DNA from: JACTUA01 sp035506435
GTDB lineage: Archaea > Halobacteriota > Methanomicrobia > Methanomicrobiales > JACTUA01
Direction: 5' to 3'
Assembly: GCA_035506435.1 (NCBI GenBank)
Contig: DATJPK010000095.1
Span: 1-41,544 of the forward strand
DNA: 41,544 bases
Positions 25,435 to 33,217 of the stretch are shown piece after piece. The position numbers were made by a program, and so were the translations under genes. How positions within the stretch are numbered: position 1 is the first letter of the stretch; every line of letters begins with the position of its first letter. The notes beneath the pieces are model-generated. The model was not told the DNA's origin. It saw only the letters and a list, made by a program, of their open reading frames with translations, and made no database searches.

Positions 25435-26666
25435 GCCGAAAACCCCGTGATGATGCCGCCGGCGCAGGTGTCCTGCCTCGCGAGGACGAACCTCCCGAGC
25501 GCCTCGGTCAGGTTGAAGTCCTCGATGACGACGTCCTTCTCGGTTTTCAGGGTGACGTCGGCCACCTCGCGGTTCCTGATCTCGCCACCGTCACGGGAGA
25601 TGGTCTCGAGCGAGGACGAGTCCCGGATCGCGTGGATCGTCTCGATCCGGCAGGCGGCTTCCTGGGTTGCGCACCGGAACCTGAATACCTCGCCCGGCCC
25701 GGAGGGCCTCCGGTCCATCCAGAAGATGTTCGCCCGGATGGTGTTCGTGACCGAGGGATGGGGTGGGCCCGGCGGCACGAGCACGTTGCCCCTGTCGACG
25801 AAGACCTTCTCCGCAGTGGTGATGCCCACGGCCTTCCCTGCCTCGGCCGAAGCGGGGGTCCGGAGGAACTCCTCGATGGACTTCACGGTGGTCTTTTCCC
25901 TCGAGGGGAGGATGAGGAGCGGGTCTCCCGCCGATACCACCCCGCTCTCGACCCGGCCGACCACGATTCTCTTCGAGAAGTTGTACACGTCCTGCACGAC
26001 GAACCGCATCGGGTGGTCGGCGGCGCCCGGCTTCGGCCGGAGGAGGTCGAGGGCCTGGAGGACGGTGGGACCGGTGTACCAGCCCATGCTGTCCGATCCT
26101 TTCGCGACGTTCTCGCCGTTCTTTGCCGAGATGGGGATGACCTGCCCCGGGGAGATGTGGATCCCGTCGAGGAATTTCAGGAGGTCCCTTTTTACCTCGT
26201 CGAACCGCTCCTTCCGGTGCCCGACCAGGTCCATCTTGTTGATGACCGCGATGACCTGCGAGAGGCCGAGCATGCCGAGGATGTAGGCATGCCGCTTGGT
26301 CTGCTCCCTCACCCCTTCCTCGGCATCCACGATCAGGATTGCTGCCTCGGCAAGGGAGGCGCCGGTGATCATGTTCTTGACGAACTCGACGTGCCCGGGG
26401 GCATCGATGATCACGTAGTCCCGCTTTGCTGAGTTGAAGAAGATCTGGGCGGTGTCGATGGTGATCCCCTGGTCCCGCTCCTCCTCCAGGTGGTCCATGA
26501 CGTACCCGAATTCGATGTCCTTCCCGAGCGCCTCGCAGAACTTCCGTATCTCCTCGATCTTCTCGTCGGGGAGCGAGCCCGTGTCGTAGAGGAGCCTGCC
26601 GATGAGCGTGCTCTTCCCATGGTCGACATGCCCCACGATGACGAACTTGAGAGTCTCTCTTTCCAT
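25431..26666 (-). CDS. cysN: Sulfate adenylyltransferase subunit 1 (CysN-like GTPase)
   Basis: 411 residues. The GTPase domain shows GHVDHGKST (G1), EERDQGITID, DAPGHVEFVKNM (G3), NKMDL (G4) and SAKNGENV (G5). Domains II and III of elongation-factor type follow (VVGRVESGVVSAGDPLLI and so on). With CysD it would couple GTP hydrolysis to formation of adenylyl sulfate (APS) from ATP and sulfate in the cytoplasm. The protein ends where plain CysN ends: no fused APS kinase domain is present, unlike CysNC. The gene lies nine bases behind cysD and overlaps the phosphatase-like gene by ATGA. A selenate or molybdate-handling use is conceivable, but the family identity is firm. Confidence 0.95.
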   Translation of the reverse strand: MERETLKFVIVGHVDHGKSTLIGRLLYDTGSLPDEKIEEIRKFCEALGKDIEFGYVMDHLEEERDQGITIDTAQIFFNSAKRDYVIIDAPGHVEFVKNMITGASLAEAAILIVDAEEGVREQTKRHAYILGMLGLSQVIAVINKMDLVGHRKERFDEVKRDLLKFLDGIHISPGQVIPISAKNGENVAKGSDSMGWYTGPTVLQALDLLRPKPGAADHPMRFVVQDVYNFSKRIVVGRVESGVVSAGDPLLILPSREKTTVKSIEEFLRTPASAEAGKAVGITTAEKVFVDRGNVLVPPGPPHPSVTNTIRANIFWMDRRPSGPGEVFRFRCATQEAACRIETIHAIRDSSSLETISRDGGEIRNREVADVTLKTEKDVVIEDFNLTEALGRFVLARQDTCAGGIITGFSA

Positions 26667-26675
26667 GGGGCCGCC

Positions 26676-27482
26676 TCACATGTACCCGAGCGAGCGGAGC
26701 TTCTGCATCATGTAGGCCCGCTCCTTGTCCTGCGCCCTGCCGCTTCGTTCGGCGATCCTCGTCGTCTTCAGCTCCTCGACAACCTTGTCGACGGTGTCGG
26801 CATTCGACTCGATGGTCGAGCAGCAGGTCTCGCAGCCGATGCTCCGGTAGCGCCTGCCGTTCTTCGCGAAGTACAGGTCGACGATGGGGAGCTGCTCCCG
26901 CTGGACGTACTTCCAGATATCGAGCTCGGACCAGTGGAGGAGGGGGTGGACCCGGATATGGTCCTCGCCGGCCTGCTGGTTCTTGTACTGGTCCCAGAGT
27001 TCGGGCGGCTGGTCCTTGTAGTTCCACTCGAACTGCCGGTTCCTCGGCGAGAAATACCGCTCCTTTGCCCTGATCCCGTGCTCGTCCCTCCTGATACCGA
27101 GGAGGATCGCCCGGAACCGGTATTTCGCGATGGCCTGCTTCAGGGCGTCGGTCTTCAGCTGCCCGCAGCAGGCGAGCTTGTCTCCTGCGGACGGGTTCAT
27201 GCCCCCAGCAATGGCCTCCTCGTTCCGGGCAACGAGGAGCTTCAGGTTCCACTCCTTCGACCACCGGTCCCTGAAGGCATAAATCTCCTTGAACTTGTAG
27301 GACGTGTCGATGTGCATCACGGGGAACGGGACATGCCCGTAGAAGGCCTTCCGGCAGAGGTGGAGAAGGGTCGTAGAGTCCTTGCCGATGCTCCAGAGCA
27401 TCGCGATGTCCTTGAACTGCTTGTAGGCTTCCCTGATGATGTAGACGCTCTGGCTTTCCAGCTGGTCGAGATGGTCCAACAT
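26676..27482 (-). CDS. cysD: Sulfate adenylyltransferase subunit 2 (CysD-like)
   Basis: 268 residues. The PP-loop motif is SIGKDSTTLLHL (about 31-42), followed by PVMHIDTSYKFKE, ACCGQLKTDALK and ILLGIRRDE, all CysD positions. The C-terminus (ERSGRAQDKERAYMMQKL and RSLGYM) matches the CysD tail, and CETCC plus AER motif replace the usual CEPCT-type segment. It carries out the adenylyl transfer that yields APS. ATG 27482 is preceded by a purine-rich GGGGGAA; the long upstream frame is a shadow of the small gene ahead. It lies 11 bases behind the ribbon-helix-helix gene, so four genes form one operon. Confidence 0.95.
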   Translation of the reverse strand: MLDHLDQLESQSVYIIREAYKQFKDIAMLWSIGKDSTTLLHLCRKAFYGHVPFPVMHIDTSYKFKEIYAFRDRWSKEWNLKLLVARNEEAIAGGMNPSAGDKLACCGQLKTDALKQAIAKYRFRAILLGIRRDEHGIRAKERYFSPRNRQFEWNYKDQPPELWDQYKNQQAGEDHIRVHPLLHWSELDIWKYVQREQLPIVDLYFAKNGRRYRSIGCETCCSTIESNADTVDKVVEELKTTRIAERSGRAQDKERAYMMQKLRSLGYM

Positions 27483-27493
27483 GTGGTTCCCCC

Positions 27494-27706
27494 TTAGAGG
27501 TATCCCAGGCGCTCGAGGCGCTTCCGGATGGCGCTCACCTCGTCGTCGGTGAGCCGGTCGTGCCCGGTCACCGTTCCCGCAGAGGCGATGGTTCTCATGA
27601 CAAAGGTGATGAACTCGGTGACACTCGTAAAACCGGTCCCCTCGATCCTCTGCTCGAGCGAATCGAAGAGCTCGCGCGGGATCTTGATCGTCACCCTGTC
27701 TCCCAT
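27494..27706 (-). CDS. Small ribbon-helix-helix-like protein heading the cysDN operon
   Basis: 70 residues. The N-terminus (DRVTIKIPRELFDSLEQRI, then GTGFTSVTEFITFVMR) has the strand-helix-helix pattern of CopG/Arc-type DNA-binding proteins, with DNA-contacting residues expected in VTIKIP. The C-terminal part (LTDDEVSAIRKRLERLGYL) is a separate amphipathic helix ending in LGYL. The same architecture recurs in the gene at 31701. I infer a local repressor of this operon, not proven; a structural partner of CysD is the alternative. ATG 27706 is about 6 bases behind the predicted transcription start (TATA AATAAGTA, minus strand near 27735-27743). The in-frame ATG at 27730 would lie in the promoter. 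Confidence 0.8.
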   Translation of the reverse strand: MGDRVTIKIPRELFDSLEQRIEGTGFTSVTEFITFVMRTIASAGTVTGHDRLTDDEVSAIRKRLERLGYL

Positions 27707-27733
27707 GACACTCAATAGGAGCAGGCACATGAT

Positions 27734-27743
27734 GTACTTATTG
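27734..27743 (-). promoter_or_regulatory. Promoter of the cysDN operon
   Basis: On the minus strand TCAATAAGTACATC is the only AT-rich stretch in the short gap before the AbrB-like gene and lies about 30 bases ahead of ATG 27706. Confidence 0.45.
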
Positions 27744-27799
27744 ATTCCGGCCCCGGCGGGGGACCGGTAGGGGCGGAGAAAAGGAACCGGTTACCAGGT

Positions 27800-28006
27800 T
27801 TATTGTTTCTTCGACGGGGGCTGCACGACCTTCCGGACAAATATCGTCCCGTCCCTGAGCGCGACCCAGCGGAGGGAATCCCCCTGCTTCAGGTCGAGGA
27901 GCCTGAATATCTTCGACGGTATGGTCGTGCGGTGCCGGTACGACCTCACCGTGACCGTCGTCTCTTCGATACTGACGATATCGTCGGAACTGAACTGTGC
28001 CACCAT
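27800..28006 (-). CDS. AbrB/SpoVT-like DNA-binding protein
   Basis: 68 residues. TVTVRSYRHRTTIPSKIFRLLDL and KQGDSLRWVALRDGTIFVRK fit the swapped-hairpin AbrB/MazE fold: a strand pair with TTIPSKIF, then a GD turn and two more strands. It is a likely dimeric DNA binder. It is divergent from pstS, with a palindromic element between, so a role in controlling phosphate uptake is inferred. Archaea also have AbrB-PhoU fusions; here only the AbrB part is present, and no PhoU domain is seen in the window. ATG 28006 stands behind GGGGTGTG; a GTG directly before it is the alternative. Confidence 0.82.
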   Translation of the reverse strand: MVAQFSSDDIVSIEETTVTVRSYRHRTTIPSKIFRLLDLKQGDSLRWVALRDGTIFVRKVVQPPSKKQ

Positions 28007-28111
28007 CACACCCCGGGGGTTGCCGGTTCCCTGCTCTCCCTGTACGTGCAGGGGTTATTTCAGGTTTTCTCCGCACTTTCTCCCCGGACGTCGAAAGATG
28101 CCGCCGGGGAT

Positions 28112-28139
28112 GGTTACCAATATCCATTGGTAGTATACC
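28112..28139. promoter_or_regulatory. Candidate pst operator: overlapping TACC palindromes
   Basis: TACCAAT-ATCC-ATTGGTA (28115-28132) is a perfect 7-bp inverted repeat. A third TACC half-site (GGTA-GTA-TACC, 28129-28139) overlaps it, and GGTTACC (28112-28118) begins it. The group ends 5 bases upstream of the pstS TATA box, in the position of an activator or repressor site, and lies in the divergent gap with the AbrB-like gene. Confidence 0.6.
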
Positions 28140-28144
28140 AAAAC

Positions 28145-28151
28145 CTATATC
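28145..28151 (+). promoter_or_regulatory. pstS TATA box
   Basis: AACCTATATCAATCC lies about 27 bases ahead of the ATG at 28174, so the pst message is probably leaderless. Confidence 0.6.
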
Positions 28152-28173
28152 AATCCTTCGGACGATGTGAGGT

Positions 28174-29163
28174 ATGATCCCTATGGACAGGACTACGGGA
28201 ACGATCCTTATCCTGGTCCTCGGTCTCGCGATCGTCGCTGCGGGCTGCACCAGCTCCCAGACCTCGTCGCAGGCCGGGGCGGCTGCGGAAAGCGGGAAGA
28301 TCACGGTCTCGGGCGCCTTTGCCCTCTATCCGATGATGGTGACCTGGGGAGAGGAATATCACAAGCTCCACCCGGGCATCACCGTCGAGGTCTCGGCAGG
28401 CGGTGCAGGGAAGGGCATGACCGATGCCCTCTCCGGGATGGTTGACCTCGGGATGGTCTCCCGGGCCATCAGCCCCGACGAGGTGGCAAAGGGCGCGGTA
28501 TATGTCGCGGTGACCAAGGATGCGGTCGTTGTGACGGCAAACGCGCAGAACCCGGTCCTCGCCCGGCTCCAGGTCACGGGCGTGAACAAGTCGGAGTTCA
28601 GGCAGGTGTTCGTGAACGAGACCATCACGACGTGGGGAACCCTTGCGGGCACGTCCGACACGAGCAGGATCGACGTATATACCCGGTCTGATGCCTGCGG
28701 GGCGGCGGACGTCTGGGCGAAGTACATGGGATACCTGCAGGAGGACCTGCAGGGGGTCGGCGTCTATGGTGACCCCGGCCTTGCCGACGCGGTGAGGACG
28801 GACCGGCTCGGCATCGGGTACAACAACATCGGCTTTGCCTATGACATGAACACCTCCCGACCGGTGGAGGGCCTCGCGATCATCCCGCTGGACGTGAACG
28901 GGAACGGGCAGGTCGATCCGGATGAGCAGTTCTACGCGACAAAGGACCAGATCCTCGCGGCCATCAACACCGGGAAGTACCCCTCGCCGCCCGCGCGAGA
29001 GCTGAACCTCGTCACGAAGCAGAAGTTCACGGGGATAACCCTCGGCTTCGTCCGGTGGATCCTCACCGACGGGCAGAAGTTCGTCCCCGAAGCGGGTTAC
29101 ATCACCCTCCCGAAGGAACGGATTGACGAGCAGCTGGCGAAGCTGGGAACCGTCCAGACGTAG
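28174..29163 (+). CDS. pstS: Phosphate ABC transporter substrate-binding lipoprotein PstS
   Basis: 329 residues. The signal peptide ends in the lipobox IVAAGC, followed by a Ser/Gln/Ala spacer. The mature protein begins KITVSGAFALYPMMVTWGEE and has the phosphate-binding-loop pattern VSAGGAGKGMTDALSGMVDLGMVSR, with SRAISPDE after it. LGIGYNNIGFAYD and the C-terminal RWILTDGQKFVPEAGYITLP match PstS-type proteins. It captures phosphate outside the membrane for PstCA. The TATA distance favours ATG 28174; ATG 28183 would serve if GAGGT is used as ribosome site. First gene of a four-gene operon. Confidence 0.92.
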   Translation: MIPMDRTTGTILILVLGLAIVAAGCTSSQTSSQAGAAAESGKITVSGAFALYPMMVTWGEEYHKLHPGITVEVSAGGAGKGMTDALSGMVDLGMVSRAISPDEVAKGAVYVAVTKDAVVVTANAQNPVLARLQVTGVNKSEFRQVFVNETITTWGTLAGTSDTSRIDVYTRSDACGAADVWAKYMGYLQEDLQGVGVYGDPGLADAVRTDRLGIGYNNIGFAYDMNTSRPVEGLAIIPLDVNGNGQVDPDEQFYATKDQILAAINTGKYPSPPARELNLVTKQKFTGITLGFVRWILTDGQKFVPEAGYITLPKERIDEQLAKLGTVQT

Positions 29164-29185
29164 ATCCGGGTGTGGGTGAACAGGG

Positions 29186-30070
29186 ATGGACCGCGAGCGC
29201 CGGGACAGGATCGTCAACCACGTCCTTTTTGTCCCGGCGATCCTCTCGAGCGTCGTCCTGTTCGTCATGGCGGGGATCCTCCTCCTGAAATCGGAGCAGA
29301 TCCTCTCCATCACCCCCCTCCTTTCCCTCCTCCTGTCGTCGTCGTGGAGGCCCCTCGCCGGCCAGTTCGGGTTCCTCCCCTTCATCATGGGCACCATCTG
29401 GGTGACCGGGCTTGCGATGGCCATTTCCATCCCGGTCTCGCTCCTCTCCGCCATCTACCTCTCCGAGTATGCCCATGCGAAGGTCAGGGGCGTCATCCAG
29501 CCGCTCATCGACCTTCTCGCCGGCGTACCGTCGGTCGTGTACGGGCTTTTCGGGATCCTCCTCATCGTCCCCCTTATCAAGGAACAGGTCGCCCCCTTCT
29601 TCGGGACGACGAGCTCGGGGTACTGCGTGCTTGCCGGGGGGCTCATCCTCGCCATCATGGTCTTTCCCATCCTCATCTCGCTCACCTTCGAGGTGCTCCG
29701 GACCGTCCCGCTCGAGATGCGCGAGGCATCCCTCGGCATCGGGGCGACCAGGTGGGAGACCATCAAGCACGTCGTGCTCCGGAAGGCCTCGCCCGGCATC
29801 CTCGCGGTCATCATCCTCGGCTTCTCCCGGGCCTTCGGGGAGACCATGGCGGTGCTCATGGTCGTGGGGAACGTGGCCCGGGTGCCGGGCTCCGTCTTTG
29901 ACCCGGCGTACCCCCTGCCGGCGCTCATCGCGAACAACTACGGCGAGATGATGTCAATCCCGGTCTACGACTCGGCCCTCATGTTCGCGGCCCTGCTCCT
30001 CCTCGTTGTGGTCGTGATCTTCAACGTCGCGGCCCGGCTCGTCCTCCTTCGGCTCAGGGCGGTGGGCTGA
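29186..30070 (+). CDS. pstC: Phosphate ABC transporter permease PstC
   Basis: 294 residues, six transmembrane helices. The permease signature (EMREASLGIGATRWETIKHVVLRKASPGI cut at about 185-213, the EAA loop that docks with the ATPase) is clear, as is SRAFGETMAVLMVVGN after it. The segment IQPLIDLLAGVPSVVYGLFG is diagnostic for Pst permeases. It forms the membrane channel with PstA. It lies 22 bases after pstS and one base ahead of pstA, with a purine-rich site before the ATG. Confidence 0.94.
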   Translation: MDRERRDRIVNHVLFVPAILSSVVLFVMAGILLLKSEQILSITPLLSLLLSSSWRPLAGQFGFLPFIMGTIWVTGLAMAISIPVSLLSAIYLSEYAHAKVRGVIQPLIDLLAGVPSVVYGLFGILLIVPLIKEQVAPFFGTTSSGYCVLAGGLILAIMVFPILISLTFEVLRTVPLEMREASLGIGATRWETIKHVVLRKASPGILAVIILGFSRAFGETMAVLMVVGNVARVPGSVFDPAYPLPALIANNYGEMMSIPVYDSALMFAALLLLVVVVIFNVAARLVLLRLRAVG

Positions 30071-30071
30071 C

Positions 30072-30920
30072 ATGGACCCGAGGGTGCTCGAGCAGCGGTT
30101 CTTCAGGGGCCTCATGTACATTTCCCTCGCGATCGTACTCGGGAGCCTCCTGCTCGTCTTTGCCGTCATCGCCTGGAAGGGGGCGGGGGCGCTTTCGATC
30201 GCGATGCTCACCCAGGTGCCGCAGGGCGGGTACTACCTGGGGAAGGAGGGGGGCGTGCTCAATGCCATCGTGGGCTCCCTGTACCTCGCGGGAGGGGCGA
30301 TCCTCCTTGCGACGGCGATCAGCCTCCCGACGGCCTGGTTCCTCCAGAACCTGAAGAAACGCTCCCGGGCCGCCTCCGCGGTCAGGATGGTCCTCGACAT
30401 CTCGGCGGGGATCCCCTCCCTGATCTACGGGGCCTTCGTCTTCCTCGTCATGATCCTGCTCGGAACCCGTGCCTCCCTGTTCTGGGGCATCGTCACCGTC
30501 GGGATCTTCATCGTCCCGCTCCTCACCCGGGCCATGGACGAGGTGATGCAGATGGTCCCGTCCAGGCTCTCCGAGGCCTCGCTCTCGATGGGCGCGACGA
30601 GGCTCGAGACCATCTTCCACGTCGTGACCCGGCAGGCGCTGCCCGGGCTCATCACCGCGATCCTCGTTGCCTTCGGGCGGGGGATCGGGGACGCGGCCTC
30701 GGTGCTCTTCACGGCGGGGTATACCGATTCCATCCCGGCATCCCTCTCGGACCCGGTTGCGACCCTCCCCCTCGCGATCTTTTTCCAGCTGGGAACCCCG
30801 TTCCCCGCGGTACAGCAGCGGGCATATGCCTGCGGGATCATCCTTCTCGTGATCGTGCTCGTGATCAGCATCGGATCGCGGTACCTCTCGCGGCGGTTCA
30901 CGAGGTACGTGCTCAAGTAG
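30072..30920 (+). CDS. pstA: Phosphate ABC transporter permease PstA
   Basis: 282 residues, six transmembrane helices. MVLDISAGIPSLIYGAFVF and the EAA loop LSEASLSMGATRLETIFHVV match PstA, followed by GRGIGDAASVLFTAGY. It pairs with PstC. The N-terminus EQRFFRGLMYISLAIVLGS is the first helix. It follows the pstC stop by one base and precedes pstB by eight, so translation of the operon is closely coupled. Confidence 0.94.
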   Translation: MDPRVLEQRFFRGLMYISLAIVLGSLLLVFAVIAWKGAGALSIAMLTQVPQGGYYLGKEGGVLNAIVGSLYLAGGAILLATAISLPTAWFLQNLKKRSRAASAVRMVLDISAGIPSLIYGAFVFLVMILLGTRASLFWGIVTVGIFIVPLLTRAMDEVMQMVPSRLSEASLSMGATRLETIFHVVTRQALPGLITAILVAFGRGIGDAASVLFTAGYTDSIPASLSDPVATLPLAIFFQLGTPFPAVQQRAYACGIILLVIVLVISIGSRYLSRRFTRYVLK

Positions 30921-30928
30921 GTGGCTGC

Positions 30929-31690
30929 ATGACCGAAACGACGGAAATCAGTATCAGGAACCTGAGCGTCACCATTGACCGGCGGCAGATCCTGAAGGAC
31001 ATCACCGTGGACATCCCGAAGAACCGGATCACGGCGGTCATCGGCCCCTCGGGCTGCGGGAAATCGACCCTGCTCCGGAGCATGAACCGGATGATCGACA
31101 ACTTCGACAACGTCTCGACAGCCGGAGAAATCCGGATCGGCGGGACGAACGTGCTCGAACCCGGCCTGAACCTCTCCATGCTCCGGAAGAGGGTGGGGAT
31201 GATCGCGCAGGCGCCGAACCCCCTTCCCATGTCCATCTATGACAACGTCGTATACGGCCTCCGGATCCACTGCCCCCGCGACCCTGCGATGATGCAGGAA
31301 CGGGCGGAGAAGGTGTTAAAAAAGGTCGGGCTCTGGGACGAGGTGCATGACCGGCTGAAGGACCCTGCCTCGAAGCTCTCCCTCGGCCAGCAGCAGCGCC
31401 TCTGCCTGGCCCGGGCGCTCGCCGTCGAACCGGAAATCCTCCTCTGCGACGAGACCACCTCGGCCCTCGACCCCATATCGGCAAAGCACATCGAGAACGA
31501 GCTCATGAACCTGAAGGACGATTACACCATCCTCTTCGTCACCCACGTCCTGCGGCAGGCGAGGAGGCTCGCGGACCATGTCGTGTTCCTGTACCTCGGC
31601 GAGCTTGTCGAGAGCGGGCCTGCCCGTGAGTTCTTCACGAACCCGAAGGACGAACGGACGCGGGCGTACCTCGAGGGGGTCTTCGGATAA
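30929..31690 (+). CDS. pstB: Phosphate ABC transporter ATPase PstB
   Basis: 253 residues, the usual PstB length. Walker A is GPSGCGKST (about 39-47), the Q-loop is near GMIAQAPNPLPMSIYDNV, and the Walker B region is ILLCDETTSALD. The ABC signature reads LSLGQQQR where most PstB proteins have LSGGQQQR, and DETT replaces DEPT. The final His switch is in FVTHVLRQA. It powers phosphate import. No phoU follows; the next gene is convergent and ends 10 bases away. Confidence 0.95.
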   Translation: MTETTEISIRNLSVTIDRRQILKDITVDIPKNRITAVIGPSGCGKSTLLRSMNRMIDNFDNVSTAGEIRIGGTNVLEPGLNLSMLRKRVGMIAQAPNPLPMSIYDNVVYGLRIHCPRDPAMMQERAEKVLKKVGLWDEVHDRLKDPASKLSLGQQQRLCLARALAVEPEILLCDETTSALDPISAKHIENELMNLKDDYTILFVTHVLRQARRLADHVVFLYLGELVESGPAREFFTNPKDERTRAYLEGVFG

Positions 31691-31700
31691 GGTCGGGATC

Positions 31701-31937
31701 CTAATCGATATACCCGAGGGCGCGGAGCCGCTCCTTCACCTGCTCCTCGTCCTCCTTCGAGAAGCTGACCTTCTCCTCCCCCATGCCACTCTCATCGGAG
31801 ACCACCTCGTTCATCACGAAGGCCACATATTCCGAGACCGATGAAAACTCGGTTCCCGCTATCCTCTTCTCAATCTTTTGCCCGATGTGCGCCGGGATGG
31901 TGATGCTCGTGAAACCGCTCGTGTCCTTTTCGGTCAT
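31701..31937 (-). CDS. Second ribbon-helix-helix-like small protein
   Basis: 78 residues, a paralogue of the protein at 27494-27706. Shared features are the strand SITIPAHIGQKIEKRI, GTEFSSVSEYVAFVMN and a C-terminal helix EQVKERLRALGYID. The linker between the halves differs. It is a candidate DNA-binding regulator. It is tail-to-tail with pstB and divergent from the UbiA-family gene. Its ATG has no clear Shine-Dalgarno; the AT-rich TTAATTACC on the minus strand near 31988-31997 may be its TATA, shared with the divergent gene. Confidence 0.8.
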   Translation of the reverse strand: MTEKDTSGFTSITIPAHIGQKIEKRIAGTEFSSVSEYVAFVMNEVVSDESGMGEEKVSFSKEDEEQVKERLRALGYID

Positions 31938-31987
31938 GGTATCGTTCCGGTGACTCTGTTCCCGGTCATTCCAATCTCTTTTCTCTG

Positions 31988-31997
31988 GTAATTAAGG
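31988..31997. promoter_or_regulatory. Shared AT-rich promoter between two divergent genes
   Basis: GGTAATTAAGG (with near-symmetric core TAATTA) lies about 38 bases ahead of ATG 32031 on the plus strand and about 50 bases ahead of ATG 31937 on the minus strand. It is the best TATA candidate in either direction. Confidence 0.4.
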
Positions 31998-32030
31998 TTG
32001 ATACCCTGCGTCGACCGGGTGAGATAAGGA

Positions 32031-33083
32031 ATGATTATCCGTGAAAAATGCCTACAACCGGAACCGGGACCCATGAACGCGGGAGAACTCGCCCGGTACC
32101 GGGGCTGGAAGGCATGGCAGAGCCATGACATGCACGTGAGCCTGCTTTCCATCTTCTACCTCCTCCTTGCCGACCGGCTGGCCGTGCCTTCCGTGTTCAG
32201 CCCGTGGAAGTCCCTCGTCCTCGTGCTCTCGCTCGGGTTCTACTTCATGTGCGGCTTTTTAATCAACGACCTCTTCGACCTCGCCCATGACCTGCAGGCG
32301 GGAAAGACCCGGGCGGTCCAGAGGCTTCCCAGGCCCGCCTTCGCCGGGATCATCATCTCCTTCATCGCCCTGATCATCATCATGCTCTGGTACCTCGGGA
32401 GCGCCGGGTATGCGGCGGTGTACGGCTTCTCGTTTTTCCTCGGGACCCTGTACTCGGCGCCGGGGGTGCGGTTCAAGGAACGGGGAGCTCTCGGCATCGT
32501 CGTGAACGCCCTCACCGAGAAGGCGTTTCCCGTCCTCGCGATCTTCGTCTTTTTCGGCCATTTCGGGGCAGACACCGCGCTGTTCGTGGTCACGGCTTTC
32601 CTCCTCCAGACCGTGGAGATCTTCACGCACCAGATCTACGATTACGAAGCCGACCAGGGCGCCGGGGTGAGGACCTTTGCCCGGGATGCAGGCAGGGAGC
32701 GTACCCTGTTGATATTCAGGTACCTCGTCGTGCCTCTTTCCCTCGCTGCCATGCTCCTCCTGTGCCTCCTCGTCGTGCTCCTGGTCCCCGCCCTCGTCCT
32801 CGTCATCGCCGCGGTCTGCGCCGTGTACCTCGTGCTCTATCTCGGGGTCGCCCGGGGCCGGCTCTCCATGGAGGAGAAGGTGCTCCCGCTTCCCATGTCG
32901 GTCCCGTACCTGCTGATCAACAATGCGTTCCCGGTGGTGCTCGCCTTTATCCTCGTCGCGGTATCACCGTCGAATATCCTCCTCCTCTTCTTTGCCCTTG
33001 CGTCGCAGATCTACCTCTTCAGGCAGCTCCTAAGGCTCCTCAGGGAGCGGGCCATTCCAAGGACGGAGATCGCGGACGCCTGA
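32031..33083 (+). CDS. UbiA-family prenyltransferase
   Basis: 350 residues, about nine transmembrane helices. Two Asp-rich motifs are present: NDLFDLAHD (Asn79, Asp80, Asp83, Asp87), the first prenyl-diphosphate-binding motif, and IYDYEADQG (Asp204, Asp208), the second in shortened form. UbiA enzymes attach prenyl chains to aromatic or other acceptors in the membrane; archaeal members include digeranylgeranylglyceryl phosphate synthase and menaquinone or haem/chlorin enzymes. This one is more divergent than the lipid-synthesis enzyme, so the acceptor is open. GGGTGAG at 32017 supports ATG 32031. The next gene is 134 bases on with its own promoter. Confidence 0.85.
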   Translation: MIIREKCLQPEPGPMNAGELARYRGWKAWQSHDMHVSLLSIFYLLLADRLAVPSVFSPWKSLVLVLSLGFYFMCGFLINDLFDLAHDLQAGKTRAVQRLPRPAFAGIIISFIALIIIMLWYLGSAGYAAVYGFSFFLGTLYSAPGVRFKERGALGIVVNALTEKAFPVLAIFVFFGHFGADTALFVVTAFLLQTVEIFTHQIYDYEADQGAGVRTFARDAGRERTLLIFRYLVVPLSLAAMLLLCLLVVLLVPALVLVIAAVCAVYLVLYLGVARGRLSMEEKVLPLPMSVPYLLINNAFPVVLAFILVAVSPSNILLLFFALASQIYLFRQLLRLLRERAIPRTEIADA

Positions 33084-33182
33084 GGAATGGGCCCGGTGGG
33101 CCGGAGTCACGGTAGCGGTACCCGGGGAGGTGCTGGCGGGCCGGGGCCCGGTGGCGAAAACCGGGGCCGGTGGGCTGCGATA

Positions 33183-33191
33183 CCTTAATTG
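33183..33191 (+). promoter_or_regulatory. Promoter of the GT4-led operon
   Basis: GATACCTTAATTGAACC is the only AT-rich stretch in the 134-base GC-rich gap behind the UbiA-family gene and lies about 30 bases ahead of ATG 33218. Confidence 0.45.
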
Positions 33192-33217
33192 AACCGGCTC
33201 CCCCACGGGTGAATAAG

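Noticed and set aside
28174..31690. Tungstate/molybdate transporter instead of phosphate
   Set aside because: Four-gene order with two permeases plus PstB- and PstC-type signatures fits Pst; tungstate systems have one permease.
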